Assembly (NCBI GenBank): GCA_910574455.1
Contig: CAJSYZ010000009.1
Location: forward strand, 2,373,040-2,437,039
Origin: Trichaptum fuscoviolaceum
Taxonomy: Eukaryota > Basidiomycota > Agaricomycetes > Hymenochaetales > Trichaptaceae
Length of the DNA: 64,000 bases
Direction: 5' to 3'
Both the position numbers and the translations under genes were made by a program. Positions 12,601 through 25,396 of this stretch are shown piece after piece (within the stretch, counting starts at the first letter, position 1; each line of letters starts with the position of its first letter). Under the pieces are notes generated by a model. That model ran no database searches, was not told the origin of the DNA, and saw nothing but the letters and a program-made list of their open reading frames with translations.

Positions 12601-15484
12601 CTCCGTGTTCGATTCTTTCCCTATCTCCATTCCTTTCGTCCAACTTCTGTGTTCCCGTTGTGGTTGAGTACATGGCAAATTGGCTACGTGTAAGCCGTGT
12701 CTTTGGATCAGCCGTGACGGGCCTTCACTTCGCGAATTTCATCGCAACTGCCTTCGGCGGTCACATTAATATTTCTGCCGCGAATTGATCGTGCATTCTC
12801 TTCTTCCTCTTCTCTTCTCTTCTTACCCCCCTCTGAATCCGCTTCGCTCCCAATGAAATCCGCCGGTGTTGCTGTCGCTGACTGTCGATTTGGGTGGCCG
12901 CTTCTTCCCATCATCTTTTGATTCCTCCATCTGTTCGTGTCTGTGATTTGAACTGACGGTGGGATACGCTTCACAACAGTCGCCTTTCCTTGATCTTCTG
13001 TTCAAGTACCAATGCATCAGGACGCAGAAGAAGCAGAAGGTTTTCTACTGGTACGTCTATTTTTATTTGGCAGGCTAGAGGCTTTTACCATCGCACGAGG
13101 CGAGTGAGATGATAAGCGCCTCTATGCCCCTCTTGAGATAGGACCTGTACTGACTGAAACGATTGATTCTCCCGTGGTTATTTTCATATCGAATACGAAA
13201 TTCGAACCTTATGTGCCTTTGTTATTGGATTCGAATTCCCTTGGACCTCTCCCACCTGCGCCTTCCTGTGGCTTCCTGTATACCTGCTTTGGTCGACTGG
13301 TATAGGTTCTCCGTCCCGCACGACCGTCTGTTCCTCGATGCACTCGAGCGCGACCTGAAGCGGGAGAAGATGGGTCTCGAGCCGACGACGGCCGTGGAGG
13401 GCGAGCCTGCCCTGAGCTTCACGTACGACCCGAAGCGCTCATTGTACGAACAGTTCTCCAAGGCGCAAGGCGCGCAGGAGGGCGAGAGTGAGCTCGAGAC
13501 GAACGCGCGCCGCGCGGAAGAACTCGCCCAGCAGGACACCGCTTCGGGGTCCGGGGGCGAGTATGCAACGGCTTCGGGAAGCTCGAGAAAAGCTTCGGGT
13601 GAGGCTGGACCGGGAACTCCCTTCTTCAATATGTTCTCGCTGTTCGAAGGCAGCCCGCACTACAAGCAGCGGCGCAAGAAGGGCCCGAAGACACGTGGAA
13701 GCGGCCTTCGCGACTCTCCTGAGGAGGAAGGTCCTGGCAACGGCCCGGAACTCGTCGATGAGTACGAGGCGGAGCAGATGAGCGCGGCACAGTTGTTCGA
13801 CGCGCAAGTGCACTCTGCGAGCCCTGCAGCTGCTGCGGAGCATGCACGGAGGCAGGCGGAGAGCCAGCGTCGGGTTCAGGCGCATCACTTAGCGTTGCTG
13901 CAGCAGCGCACAGGCGCACCTATGACGAGCCAGAGGTCGAACTCCCTGCCGCATGGTCAGCAACAGCCGGCCGACTACCCAAGCCGCTCAATGCACCCGT
14001 CGATAGTCTCGCAGCAAACTTACCCGCCCATGCAACAGAACCAGATGCACTCGGTACCCCACTCGAACTCTTTGCCAACGACTTTAGATTACAACTCGGG
14101 TCTGAATGTGCCTTCTGTGCCTCCGATGATGCCGGCCGTGCAGCAGTCTCTCGCTGGGCCTCAGCGGACCACCTCTTACGACACGAATGGCTCTGGTCAG
14201 AAAGTAAAGGCCTACCGGTGTCCTCTGCTCTCCTGTCAGCGCGTCTTCAAGCGCATGGAGCACATGAAACGCCATTACCGTACGCACACGATGGAGAAGC
14301 CTTTCGAGTGTACGACGTGCCAGCGCCGTTTCTCGCGAGCAGACAATCTGGCCCAACATATGCGCACACACGCACGTGATGCAGGGTTCGCTGCTTCTGG
14401 CGTCGTTTCCGGTGTTCCCGATGCGAATGATATGCTTCTGGAGGAGGCCGAGCAGGTCATGTACGCTGCTGACGGATCTTTCGACTTCAACTCGTGCGAG
14501 ATCGAAGTGAACAATACGATGGAGTTCGAAGATGATGTTGCGAGCAATGTTGGCATGGTTGCCGCGAACGGCTACTACGGCATCGAAGCTGGTCCTCAGT
14601 TCACCCGCGTGGTCATGAGCCCGGAGAATTCGCCGAGTTTGAACGCCTCAAGTCAATTACACTCCGAGTGGCCAAGCAACTCTATGCCGAACACCGCGCA
14701 ATCAGTTGGTTACGACTACGCTCAGACATCCCAGACTTCGCCGGCATTCAGCGCGCCGTCGCCGCAGATGCAGAACCCGGCTGCTTACCGTATTCAGAAT
14801 GAGTATGCGGCAGGATCGATGTCCGCGCCGTCACATAAGCAGACGTTCGATCACTCGTCCTTGTTCCCTCCTGCTTTGGGTCTCCAGGGAGTTTCTGCTG
14901 CTGGGCCCGGTGGGATGCGCCGCTATCGAAGCGTGACGCCGACGATCGCGCGTGGCGGCGAGAATATCCGTAGGCCCTCCACGGCGAACACCCTTGATGC
15001 CAGCCCCCTTGGAATGGTCCCGCGCGGGTATCACCCGTACTCCCAATATCCTGGGTCGACCTCGGCCTCTGCTCAGTCGAGTCCTGCGCAGTTCCAAGCA
15101 CAGCTCGATTACGCACAACAGGCTGCCGCGTTAGAGGAGCAGCAGCAAGCCATGGTCCAGCAACAAGAGCCCCATCCGCACTCGCGCTCGAACTCGGCAC
15201 AGGGCATGCAGCAAATGATTGCTTCCGATGTTGTTGGGATGGGCTACACTGCCTCATCTCTCGCCGCCTCAAACGGAGCTCACCCCTCCACCTACACTGA
15301 TATCTACGGCCAGACAAATGCCGCGACGACGGGCCATTACGTCGCCACGGACGCCTCGGCGGCTGGTGTCGCTGGGTACTATTCCGATGCCGTGTCTGCT
15401 GCGTCGATGGCCGGCATGGGTACACTGAATGGTTCGTCGGCGCAGTACGCGGATCATCAGTATTACGACGTGAACACGAACTAA
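9669..15484 (+). CDS. STE12: Ste12-type transcription factor with C2H2 zinc fingers
   Basis: Nuclear transcription factor at the end of the pheromone/filamentation MAP-kinase pathway. The model has five exons: 9669-10476, 12209-12301, 12449-12546, 12980-13050 and 13306-15484, giving 1082 aa with all phases closing. The Ste12 homeodomain-like region (about 255-385) is split over all five exons and reads through blocks such as LYHITGTDIVRALVFRF, KKFEEGVFSDLRNLKPG and FSVPHDRLFLDALERDLKRE. Two C2H2 fingers lie at about 660-715. The rest is low-complexity Ser/Gln/Ala-rich sequence. Having both domains is typical of SteA and basidiomycete Ste12 and unlike budding yeast Ste12. The start is the first of two adjacent Met codons after a long leader. 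Intron 1 is 1732 bp, far longer than its neighbours, yet the join restores an unbroken conserved block. Introns 2-4 are 147, 433 and 255 bp. Confidence 0.93.
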
Positions 15485-18400
15485 ACGTGAAGAGCACACC
15501 CATCGCGGCCCGGCGCTGCAAGAACAAAAGCAATCATACTTACAGGGGCGTTTCTTCAGTATCTTCAGCATCATACTTATCATATTGCATGTGTGCACCC
15601 GTATTATCAAGCTCACCGCTCTTCGTTCTTTCTTGCTTTGCAAGCAAAATACTTTATTAATTGATATAATCCACATTTTGTTGTTTTTGTCTCCCCTGTT
15701 CACATATACACCCCACAGCCGCGGCCTGTCGTGTTGATACAATTATCTCCTTAATACTATTCTCTTAATGTTAATCCATCCGTGCATATTTGCCCCTTCT
15801 ACCCTCTGTTTCGTTATCTTGACATCACGTTCCTTGCGCACCCGGCTGCTGCTATATTATTTTCTCGCTAATTTTCCCGTCTTGCTTTCATGCTTTGCGG
15901 CTTCGTCTACTTTAATTCTTCTTCCGTTATTATCATTCTCCTCCTTCCCCAGCTACAGCCGCGCAGTATTAAAAGCATTAAGCCAGACGGACCTGATGTA
16001 GCTATCGAATCCGCTAAAGGGCGCTGATAAAGTAGTTTAGCAGTCAATTTGTGTGTAATAATTGGAATGAACTCGGCCAAAATATATGCAGAAAATAACC
16101 TTATGTTCTTATGCAAAACGCTTTGTTTCTGAATGAGACTTTGGCGGGGACCAGCTCTTCATTCTTCCACACCGGCTCGGATATTTGGCGGTCGCAAAAG
16201 GTAAATAAGCCTGGAGGCCCGGGGTTGAATGGAAGATTTCATCTACAAAGGCATGCGATGATTTGCAGGATGGAGAATGCCGACGATGCTCCGTCCCCAC
16301 TAATATGCCTTTAGTGCGGCGAATGCCTTGAGAGTCGTTCTATCAAGTAGGCGAATGTCCAGGCAACGAGCGGGAGCGGTCCTGAGAGATTAGCCTGTGG
16401 TTGTCGCTACGTGCGTGGAACTATCAGGCTGGAATAAGTCCAACCGAATTCCAGTCGATCTTGCCGTTGGTAAGACATACGACATTCCCATCCTCGTTGC
16501 CCTTCAGATAAGTCAACCTTCGGAACAATTAAGCGCTTTCATCCGAAGGTGGACGATATTTCTTGATGCCCCCTCAGATGAACGAAGAATGAATGTCAAC
16601 GTATTCAAATTCTATGACGGACTTGAGAGAGATTTTCTTCTGTGTCGCCTTGCCCAGACCATGCGTTGCAAGCCCGCGGGACCAACCCGCTTAATCAAGA
16701 ATCGATGATAGCGCGTGCAGAGCCTGCGTTCAGATAGTTGAGCTATTCGTTATGCTTACGCTTCAGTGCCAGTCTGTTGTTTCGAGAGGCTGAAAGGGGG
16801 GCACCCGATTATCGACCGAAGTCGCTTACCCGATATTTCGGAAACAACTTCGAAAACAGCTTCGAGAGCAAGAGGCAAAGTCCAGACAGCGCCCTTCGTC
16901 ACTTTGATGTTACGGAACATCGCGCTTTCGTGAGAGAATCGTGGTTCTGCCATTCATCAGGTGTAAATTGTTTGAGCAATGGCACCGTATTCATTCTAAG
17001 ACATCAGTGACTCGCAAGTGAAAAGTCTGAGCGACGGCGATCAATAATCCGCCAAGTCGACAAACGTACATGATTGCGAACAAGATAGAGTTATACAGCT
17101 GCGCTTCAGGGTCGACGACAGCCTGAGCTTGGTTGACGACCGCTGTTTGAAACAGATGATCGGAGTGAACGTTGAATTAAACTGACGAAGGTCGTCTGCA
17201 GCTTAGCCTTCGTCAGGATTTCGAGGACTTAATAGTCAGAAGTGTGTTTCGTGATGACACGGCATACCGAAGATAACAAGGTTTAGCCTCAAGGTCCGGT
17301 ACTTGGAGTACCGGAGGAGCCATCAAGGGGCATTCCAGGCAAGCATCTGACAGTGCTTGCGAAGTCCATAGATGTGTAACCCCAGTGAATATGCCACAAG
17401 TATCAGTTGGCGAGATTACAGCCCTCCAGTTGATGCACAAGGCGCAGAAACGTAGCAATAAACGAGCAAACTCCTCTAATTTGAAGAGGTGCCCCTGATT
17501 CTTCGAGAGGCACTGCAGGTCATCGACAAGCTGAACACGAGACTAGTTTCGAGGCTGGAAAAGGTCAGAAGCTTCAATATTAGAAACAAACTTCAAAGAC
17601 ACCCACCTTGAACGCGTTCTCGAACGACTGCTTCTGTTGAGCCTGCTATGGTGTCCACGTCATCCAAGCGCTGGAGATCTGAGATTGAATTCGATCGGCA
17701 TTTGAGCGGATGAAATACGTGCGTGGTCCATTAATGCCTGAACTGCAGCTTGAGGACGGCCGCGATCTGTTGCAACACAAAAACTATGTTCACGGGGAGG
17801 GAAGAAGAGCTAGAGTGGTTGAGTGCTTCAATCACCAACAAGCTGACAGATCGGGGTTGAAGCCCGAAAGTCAAAAGCCCCTAGTTCTTCCTTGACACAT
17901 CTCTAGCTGCTAGCTGATCAGCGTGTAACTCATAAGAGCCATAGACCGCTCATAATTTAGAGCTTGCACTGACTGCACCGTCATTGACGCGGTTCGCCGA
18001 GAGACAAATGTACCACTTACCTAGAGCAGAAGGTCAACTCCCGAATTATACCTGACGTCCTGACCTCCTCTGCATTTCCCGCGAGCATGAATTTTTCTTC
18101 TGCGGGATGTCTCCGGGACTCGAGGCTTTCTGTTGAGGGTTCGAACCTTGTCCACAGGACAGCATATTATATGAACGCGCAATGCATTCCCACCGATTAG
18201 CCGGGGTGAGGAAGCTTCGAGATCTTGTGATCGAAAAATACAAAGCATGTATGAATGTTTCCTTCATCAAAGCCCAGTTTGCTTGCAACGTAGACCGGCT
18301 AGGCGCACTACCGGCGGCAAGTCCAGGAACTAGGCAGGAGTCACAGGCAATAAACAACATGTGGTGCACGGCCGTATCGCTTTGAGTGTTAGCCGAATGC

Positions 18401-19553
18401 TTCGCGGCAGAAGAACCAGATAGCGGACGCTGTCAGGCTATGCGGGTAATACTAGACACGGTGCGTGGTCTAGTTCGCTTCGCATATACAACGAAATGAC
18501 TAGGATCAATCGTGTGTAGATAGTTTGCTGTGTTGCCGACAAGTACGAGGCTGTTTTTGAGACAAAATCCGCGGACGATGTTAGGACCTGAGACGTTAGG
18601 CTGGCGTTATCAGAAAAATGGTTAAGCTTGCAAAATGAAATGTCTCCGAGCGCTACACCGGAGCAAGCATGATGAAGGGAAGTATAGGTTCACTTTCGAC
18701 CACACGCTCCGCTGATGTCGCCACCGATCGGTGAGAACAAGAAGACAAGACAGAGAGCCGAACGACAGGAATGACCCTAATTCGCTTTTTGCGCGGCCAT
18801 AAGCAAGAGACAGCTTCTAGAGATTTGAACGACAGGCCGACGGCAAACGTACATCCAAGGACTATCACATCAGCAAGTCCTCGAGCAGAGGCATCGCGTA
18901 AGTTATTACGTCCCAATTGTTGCTTTGCGATACCTGCAAGAGTTCGTCGTAACAGACTCAGCTCAAGGAGAGGCCTACGGCGTTCATGTACTTACCTTTA
19001 TGTGATCTACAGTAGCATGTAAGTCATTAGGTGCAGTCAATCACAGCTTCGGAGATAGTAATACAATGCCATTCCCCATTCCCCAGCGCTATTTGGTGCA
19101 CCACAGAAATTCCTTTAGGCCATATATCAGTGTTGATACGAAGTTCAAGGCAGCTTGCGAGTATAGTTGTTGATTTCTGGGAGTCATGAACTCAACTAAT
19201 ATATGACAAAAGAGGAGAGTTGGAGAAGGAGGAGTCAAGGGTCAACTTTGCCAGCAACTTGAACTTGAACTCACCTTTAGATGACTAAGCAAAACTTCAA
19301 CTTCAACTTGAAGTTGAAGGTTTCTCACGCTTTTACTACCCTATGTCCCTTTTTTTATATTCTATCAAAGTTCTTACTCACTGCAGTATACTGTCAACGC
19401 CTCGAGTCTCGGTCCATTCGGATTATGAAGAGATAAGTCAAGTACACTCGGACCTTCTTCTCGGGATGTCAAGTGAGTAGCAATCACTGGCAACTTATAG
19501 TGAAATTCCTCCACGGTACTGTATCATCATCGCACGTACGGGAAAAGATTTAT
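15485..19553. other. Interval without a recognised gene
   Basis: About 4.1 kb downstream of STE12. The first few hundred bases (to about 16000) are T-rich and probably hold the STE12 3' UTR. The rest has only short open frames with no recognisable domains. A near-perfect small palindrome of TTCAACTTGAAGTTGAA type lies near 19300. Confidence 0.4.
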
Positions 19554-21298
19554 TCACTCCTCATTAGCCCATGCCTCATCCCAGCCCAGTGCACTCCTAT
19601 CCCAATCTTTCGCGGACTGCCCATAATTCACCCAACCCAGGGAATCCATTAGCATGCCGGCCGCTCTCACGAATATTGATCCATCCACCCTTGAAGTTCC
19701 TGCTAGCGTTTCCACCTTTGCCTTTGAGTTAGCCTCAAAAGCCCCGATCGCTCCGCCAGGCGGTACATCGCCGTATTTCTGCGCCGCGAAGATAAGGGTA
19801 CGCATGGTCTTCAGGACATGAGAATCCGGCGCGTAGATCACGGATTCTGACATCGCCGGCCACGGATTGTAATCTTCATCTTCCCCCGGGTCGCCAATGG
19901 CTGACTTGTCTAATTTGTACATTTGGGATCCGAGGATAGGCGGGCGCGGTACCGCGGTATACGACATCAACAAGTTAGGCTTGATAATTGGGCGTCCGCG
20001 TGTCATCATCAGGAGAGGTATCGTGGGTAAGTATGCGCGGAGCAGAGCAGCTCTATGTGCTGGGTTTGTCAGAATCCTGAAATATGCATTGAAGAAGAAA
20101 GACGAGGTGCATAAGGAAGAAATCCAATCGAGGCTTGCGGCCTTCTTTCCCTGTTCCAAACAAGAGCAACGTCGAGACCCAGATTAGCTCTTCGATCTTC
20201 TCCTCAAACTCCTTCTCGCCTCGGGACTCATCAATGCAGTACTGCGAGCATATTCGTTTGATTTCCTCCTCGCGTCCATCCTTCAGAGCATCCTTTTGAC
20301 GGACATTTATGAGCGCGTTAGGATCATATGGTGTAACAGGCTTTAGAATTGGTGACTCATAGACCTGTCGGATTATCTCTATAAGCGAAACTCCCTTGGA
20401 TGGTTGCCGATGAACGGGCTCTTCGGCGTTCCGCACGGAACTTTCTGTAGATTTTATGTCGAACAAACTCTCAGGAAGCGGTCTGTGAATAGCTGTTTGG
20501 GCAAGACCTATGGCGTAGTTCAGACAAAGGTATTTGCCGTTGATAGGAAAGTACATACCGGCTGATACAGCTAATCTGTCGTTGAATTCAACGCCATACT
20601 ATAATTTTTGTTAGATTGATGCCAAGTCGTATAGAGCAGTAATATACCCCGAGTTGTATGAAAGGGTGAAGCCTATTGGTGTCACGTTTCAGTATGCTGG
20701 CTAGAATTACCTAGGTTTAGCGACTTATGCGCCACTCATGAGTCGCACGAGCATCCTTGATCCCTTTTCGTTCGCACTAGGGGAGAATATATACCGGTCA
20801 AGGGTATCCACTATCCCGGAGTCTTGCACTTGGGCGGAAAAGAAATTGAAAAAGCCGTTGTATGCACTGTAGATGGATATCGTATCAATGATGTAGTCGT
20901 TCGAAGTAGTCATGTAGATTTCTGACTTTGCATTACCAAGGTACTGTTTCCAATTATTCTGCGTTATTTCGATGGTCTTGTCCCTGTCTTCAAGCGCTAT
21001 TGGACGTTGCATCTTGGCTTCATCGTCATATATTTTCCTCAGCAAACCCGGTTGAGCACCTAGATCATACGCCGCAAGAATACTACAGAATTATGATATA
21101 TTGTAGTGAGATCGTCGAGAATCTGACGAGAGCTTACTGGTGGCTCAGGTGATTGTGCAGACCAGCGGTGCGAAAGTAGCAATGATGGTTACGTATGTCG
21201 TTCGTCAACAGTTCTTCTGCGACTTTCTTTGTCTTATTCGTTACACCAGCTAGATTCAATAGTCCCTTGGTTCGGAGCGTGCTCAAGAGGGCAGACAT
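19554..21298 (-). pseudogene. Questin-oxidase-like (DUF4243) protein gene, apparently broken
   Basis: Members of this family include the questin oxidase of fungal anthraquinone pathways, but most are uncharacterised. Exons are 21138-21298, 20729-21082, 20648-20672, 20559-20598 and from 20507 down. All phases fit and recover family blocks such as RTAGLHNHLS, LAAYDLGAQ, HPFIQLGYGVEFND, GLAQTAIHRPLPESLF, RPRLDFFLMHL and LTNPAHRAALLRAYLPTI. Two defects stand out. The donor after exon 2 reads AT (ATAAGT) where GT is expected, although the resulting 56-bp intron keeps phase. Near 20101-20110 the frame shifts between the DFFLMHL block and the following TSSFFF block with no usable intron. The C-terminal part then stays open to 19554. 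Either the gene is decaying or the assembly has errors. The family call is firmer than the pseudogene call. Confidence 0.65.
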
Positions 21299-23172
21299 GA
21301 TGGATTAGATGAAAGGAGTTGGATGTACGGTCTGTCGATTTTATGACGACGATGCATCGGCGCTGGCTATTTTTAGTCACAGCCACTGAGTCCCGACTCG
21401 GAGTCCTCTCAAAGCACGATAGCCAATATGGCTGTATCATGTCCAGAGATCTTGGTAGCCGATTATTAAATGGAAATTTGTCTGATCTGAATGTCTAAGG
21501 AATCACCTTCAAAGCCCTGTCCGGCCAACCAAGTTTGATACAATCCTGGACCCACAACCTTCCAATTTCGGTCGTCGTTCCTGAATTGAATCGAGTACAG
21601 CATGAATGCTAATACTCTGCTTCTACCGGAGAACACCGGGGCGACTCGAGACCCTTAGAAAGTACTGGATACAAGAGTTGAATTTGAAATCAATACCGAC
21701 CAGTCTGGCAGAAGATAGCAGACCAGTTAGCCATGTCAGCCACCTGTCATCAACGCGCTGACTCGGACTATTTAAGACCGGCCTGCTTTGTCGAATTTTC
21801 TTCATCTCCTTCACTACCTACCACAACGATCTGACGGCCCTCGGATATTCGAGGGCTATTAGATCAACGGCTCACCTTTGCCTCTCGATAGTCGCTCTCG
21901 CGGGGCGACTGGACAGTGGCATCGGTGACGCCGTACGTGGTCGGTGAGTGGAGGTGTCCGACTCGGACTTGTGGCAAGGTAGCTACAGCCCTCGACTTCG
22001 TGAGTGCAGGCCTCTTGAACTGTGTTCATCTAGTGCTGACTTCAAACATATAGATAAAGTAGGCTAGGGACCGCGCCCCCAGCCTGCTTCAGGCTGTCAG
22101 GGAGGCCTGGCCTACTCAATGTCAAGTACGAGGCTTAGCATCTGCCATTGAGTCGGACCAGAGGCGAGGTCCTCGCTTACGGTAAGTAGCTTTCATTCCT
22201 GTACTTGCAATAAGATATTAAGCGGGATTTGTCCTTTAGCAAGGGCTTCGCTCGTGGGCCGGGTGGTGGGGGGTGGTGGGAGACATCGCAGGGGTCACAG
22301 CGAAGGAATGCATAGCAGGCCGGAAGCCTTTTTCGCGGGGGGCTTCTGCGGCCTGCAGCATTCCTCGCTGCGCTCCTGGCAGGTGCGGGTTTTCCTCACT
22401 GTCTGGCTCTTTTTCCCGGACTCTATCGTTACGACACCCGATTGTGAGTTTTCATATTCCTTGTTTCAAGGTTATTAAGCTGATTATCGTGTATTGGTCG
22501 GGTTACACGCAGGTGGAGGGATGGGACACCTGGGGTAGCAGTGAACAACCTCGGCACTCGCGTATGACGACCCAGAAGGTATGTGGCTGACAGTTAAGGT
22601 TCTTGATACCTTGTCCCCGAAAGTGCATAAGTCTGAAAAAGGTATGTTTTCTCCCAGCGATGTCCATTGATCATCGAGTTTGTTCCCCCCACAACATCAG
22701 ATACCTGTATCTGGGACGAAAGTCTCAGCATAACGCTCCTTTAATTTAAGATACGTATCGTCAGCACATTACTTGTCAACCTCTCACAAAATCCATCATC
22801 AACATATTGTACACTTCATAGGAGATCCCTTGGCCCTGAATAGAATGAAGTGTATTCAGTATATTTTAAAGGCTCCTTGTTCAATTGATGTGTTAATAGG
22901 CAACACCTACAGATACATTCCTGGTCCTAATTCTTTCGTGAGTCAGTCTGGTCAGAGTTGAGAAAATCATCAACAACTGAGATAATGTACTCAAACTCAA
23001 ACGTACCGTCGCATAATATGTAGTAATTTAGAGTCCCATGCTACACCCCTCCCCCATATATGAAATTGGATTTAGTAGAAGAGTTACAGCCTAAAAGCAG
23101 ATATACATACATAGCGTGACGAATATAGAGAAAGTTTATATACCACATTATCGACAAATGATCAAGCCACGT
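21299..23172. other. Interval without a recognised gene; several hairpins
   Basis: No coding family is recognised in this 1.9 kb. Short inverted repeats cluster here: GCCCTCG/CGAGGGC at 21838-21857, AGCCTG/CAGGCT near 22080, and an imperfect 24-bp arm pair at 22305-22328 and 22341-22364. These could be remnants of a mobile element, but no terminal repeats or transposase frame support that. Confidence 0.4.
22305..22364. repeat. Imperfect inverted repeat
   Basis: The left arm begins GGAATGC and ends GGAAGCC. The right arm begins GGCTTC and ends GCATTCC. They pair with a few bulges around a 12-base GC-rich loop. It lies in a gene-free stretch and could form a stable hairpin. Its function is unknown. 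Confidence 0.55.
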
Positions 23173-25396
23173 CTAGTATCCTCCCCCCCAAGGACCCATA
23201 CCCATACCCATTCTCATAGGTATATCACCCTCGGAGCCATCCCACATCCCGCCCATATACTGTTGTCCTTCATATTCGGCCGGCCCAGCCATCCATGCTG
23301 CAGGCTGATTGAAACCCATGCTACCTTGTCCGCCAAAACCTCCGGCTTGGGGAACCATCCCGCTCATCCCGCCGCCCATACCAACACCACCCATGCCGGC
23401 TTGATTCATATTCATTCCTAGCCCCATGGCGCCGCGACTTGGGTTCATGCCCATGCCTCCAGGATTGTGCGTCGGCACGCTGTTATCGAATCCGAAGCCA
23501 AAACCATGGCCCCCCTGTCCAGGTGAGTTCATGGGTAGGTTCATGGCGTTCATAGGCATCCCAGACATATTGCCCATGTTGCCTCCACCACCCATGCCCA
23601 TTCCTCCCATCCCACCCCCTCCCATGTTCCAGTTCATGCCTGCTCCTATCCCACCCATGTTCCCCATACCTCCCATCCCACCCATCGCGTTCATACCCTG
23701 CATATTTCGCCCCATATTACCTCCCATCCCAGCACCCATCCCACCCATATTGTTCATGTTCATGATTCCCATGGGCTGGGCTATCATGTGGGAGTTGAAG
23801 TTTTGATTCCCTCCAGGGCCCCCACTTGCGTTTCCGAGCATAGTTCCACCACTCACCCCACCTCCTCCACCAGAGCGCATACCCGTAGGGACCTGTTGTG
23901 GTAGGTTCGGGTTTGCGGGAAGACTAGGACCTGATCCACTCATATTTGAAGAGTGTCCGCTTCGCGGAACGGGTGACTTCGGTCTGAGAGTCTCAATCTC
24001 TGGTGAAACAAATGGATGAGAATATGAAAGTAAAGCGTCAAGGAGTCGCTAACCTGAGGTAATAGGCACGACATATTTCCCATTCTGAGCAGTTTCTTCT
24101 ACTTGAGCTGTCCACTGTTCTCTATTAAAAGGCGCTGCATAGTCCTTCTCCTTCGCCTCTTCAGGTGTCAGTTTCAACTCTTCAGCAGTAACCGTCACCC
24201 ATCCACGTCTGAGTGAATGATACCGACCAAATATCTCCAAACGCCTTGTTCCAAGACAAAAGTTTTCAATTAGTTGATACATTTCTGGAGGCTTGCGAGT
24301 TGGGTCAGTTGGATCGCCTTCCCATATAATCACATCAGTGTCTATTTCGTGTTAATTTAATTGTAGGAAGAGAAAATGTGAATCTGGGGTCGTACCGACA
24401 TTGCAGTGTACGAACCAACTATCTGTTGAGCGTCGGACGGTACCTCGTATTCCCATGAGGCAATGCTGCTTAGTACGCGTCAGAAGCGAGGTTGTGGGTG
24501 GATCTGTCTAGAAGTTTCAAGCCTTCAATTAAGAACTAATGAGGTAGTAAGACAAGAAATATTACCCCAGGACCCTTATTGGTTTCTCTATTCGTTCTAA
24601 CCCAACAGATATCCTCACATCTTCGATAGCCCCACTTCGCCAAAATCTCCCTTCCCCTCTCTAGGCCCTCACCGGCACCCGATCCGACCCATAGGAAAAC
24701 GAAGCTCGGGTCCGCCGCAAGCGCAGCCACGGGTAATGCCTCAAGTTGGGACCAAGAAAACGAGGACGAGAAGGGCGGGTCGATGAGTATGACGTCGAAC
24801 TTGAGATTCTGTAAGGCAGTGGGAGCGGTGTCGAGGGGGAGGTACGACGGAGGGAAGGAATGCTCTGCTACGCTTGCTTTTTTAAGCGCCAGCAGCCGTT
24901 GTTGTTTTGGATACCTTTTGTACAAGTCATGTCAATGTAGTTGTATTAGGACCTGTAAGAAGGCAACGCACTCTTCAAATCTCCTCTCCATCTCCGCACC
25001 AAGGACCCAATCCTGGGGCCATTCCCCTCCATCTACATATCTTTGACAATAATCGTTCCGGATAGTCTCTTCCTCTGGCACGTAATTCTTATAACGTGCT
25101 GCCCGCGCCCTCTTCGCCGGGGGTAAGTCCGCCCTGATTGCCCTTTGAGTAGCATGCACGACAATCGTTGCGCGATTCTGTCTGTCTAAAAGCGACGAAG
25201 ACGAGGGGGGAGGGGTTGGCGGAGGAGATGCAGGTGGTGTTGGGATGAGGGGGAGAGATAGGACGGACGAGGGCGGTGAGGGTAAAGCTCGGAGAACTTG
25301 GCGGTGGGTACGTTGTACATCCCGAACGCGTTGTAAGAGGGCCGCATGGGAGGCGAGGAGCGCATTGGCGGAAGTGAGCGTGTCCGCTGTGCTCAT
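23173..25396 (-). CDS. KAR4: MTA70-family protein, METTL14/Kar4 type
   Basis: Homolog of METTL14, the RNA-binding partner in the nuclear m6A methyltransferase complex, and of yeast Kar4, which also acts with Ste12 in mating. Exons are 24972-25396, 24566-24914, 24396-24507, 24054-24341 and 23173-23999, giving 666 aa with introns of 54-57 bp. The MTA70 core spans about residues 110-385, with [25 protein letters not shown] (about 186), [35 protein letters not shown] and [16 protein letters not shown] in the expected order. Human METTL14 has EPPL at the motif that reads DPPF here, so catalytic status cannot be read directly. The last 250 residues are extremely Gly/Met/Asn-rich. They stand in place of the RGG tail of METTL14. 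Confidence 0.9.

Noticed and set aside
14748..15533. A 261-codon minus-strand open frame over the STE12 3' exon
   Set aside because: It is antisense to the Gln/Ser-rich STE12 C-terminus with no features of its own.
18130..18160. A GGTTCGAACC segment resembling a tRNA T-loop
   Set aside because: No acceptor stem, D-arm or anticodon arm can be folded around it.
23426..23806. A Pro/Ile/Met-rich plus-strand frame
   Set aside because: It is the antisense of the Gly/Met-rich tail of the METTL14/Kar4-type protein.
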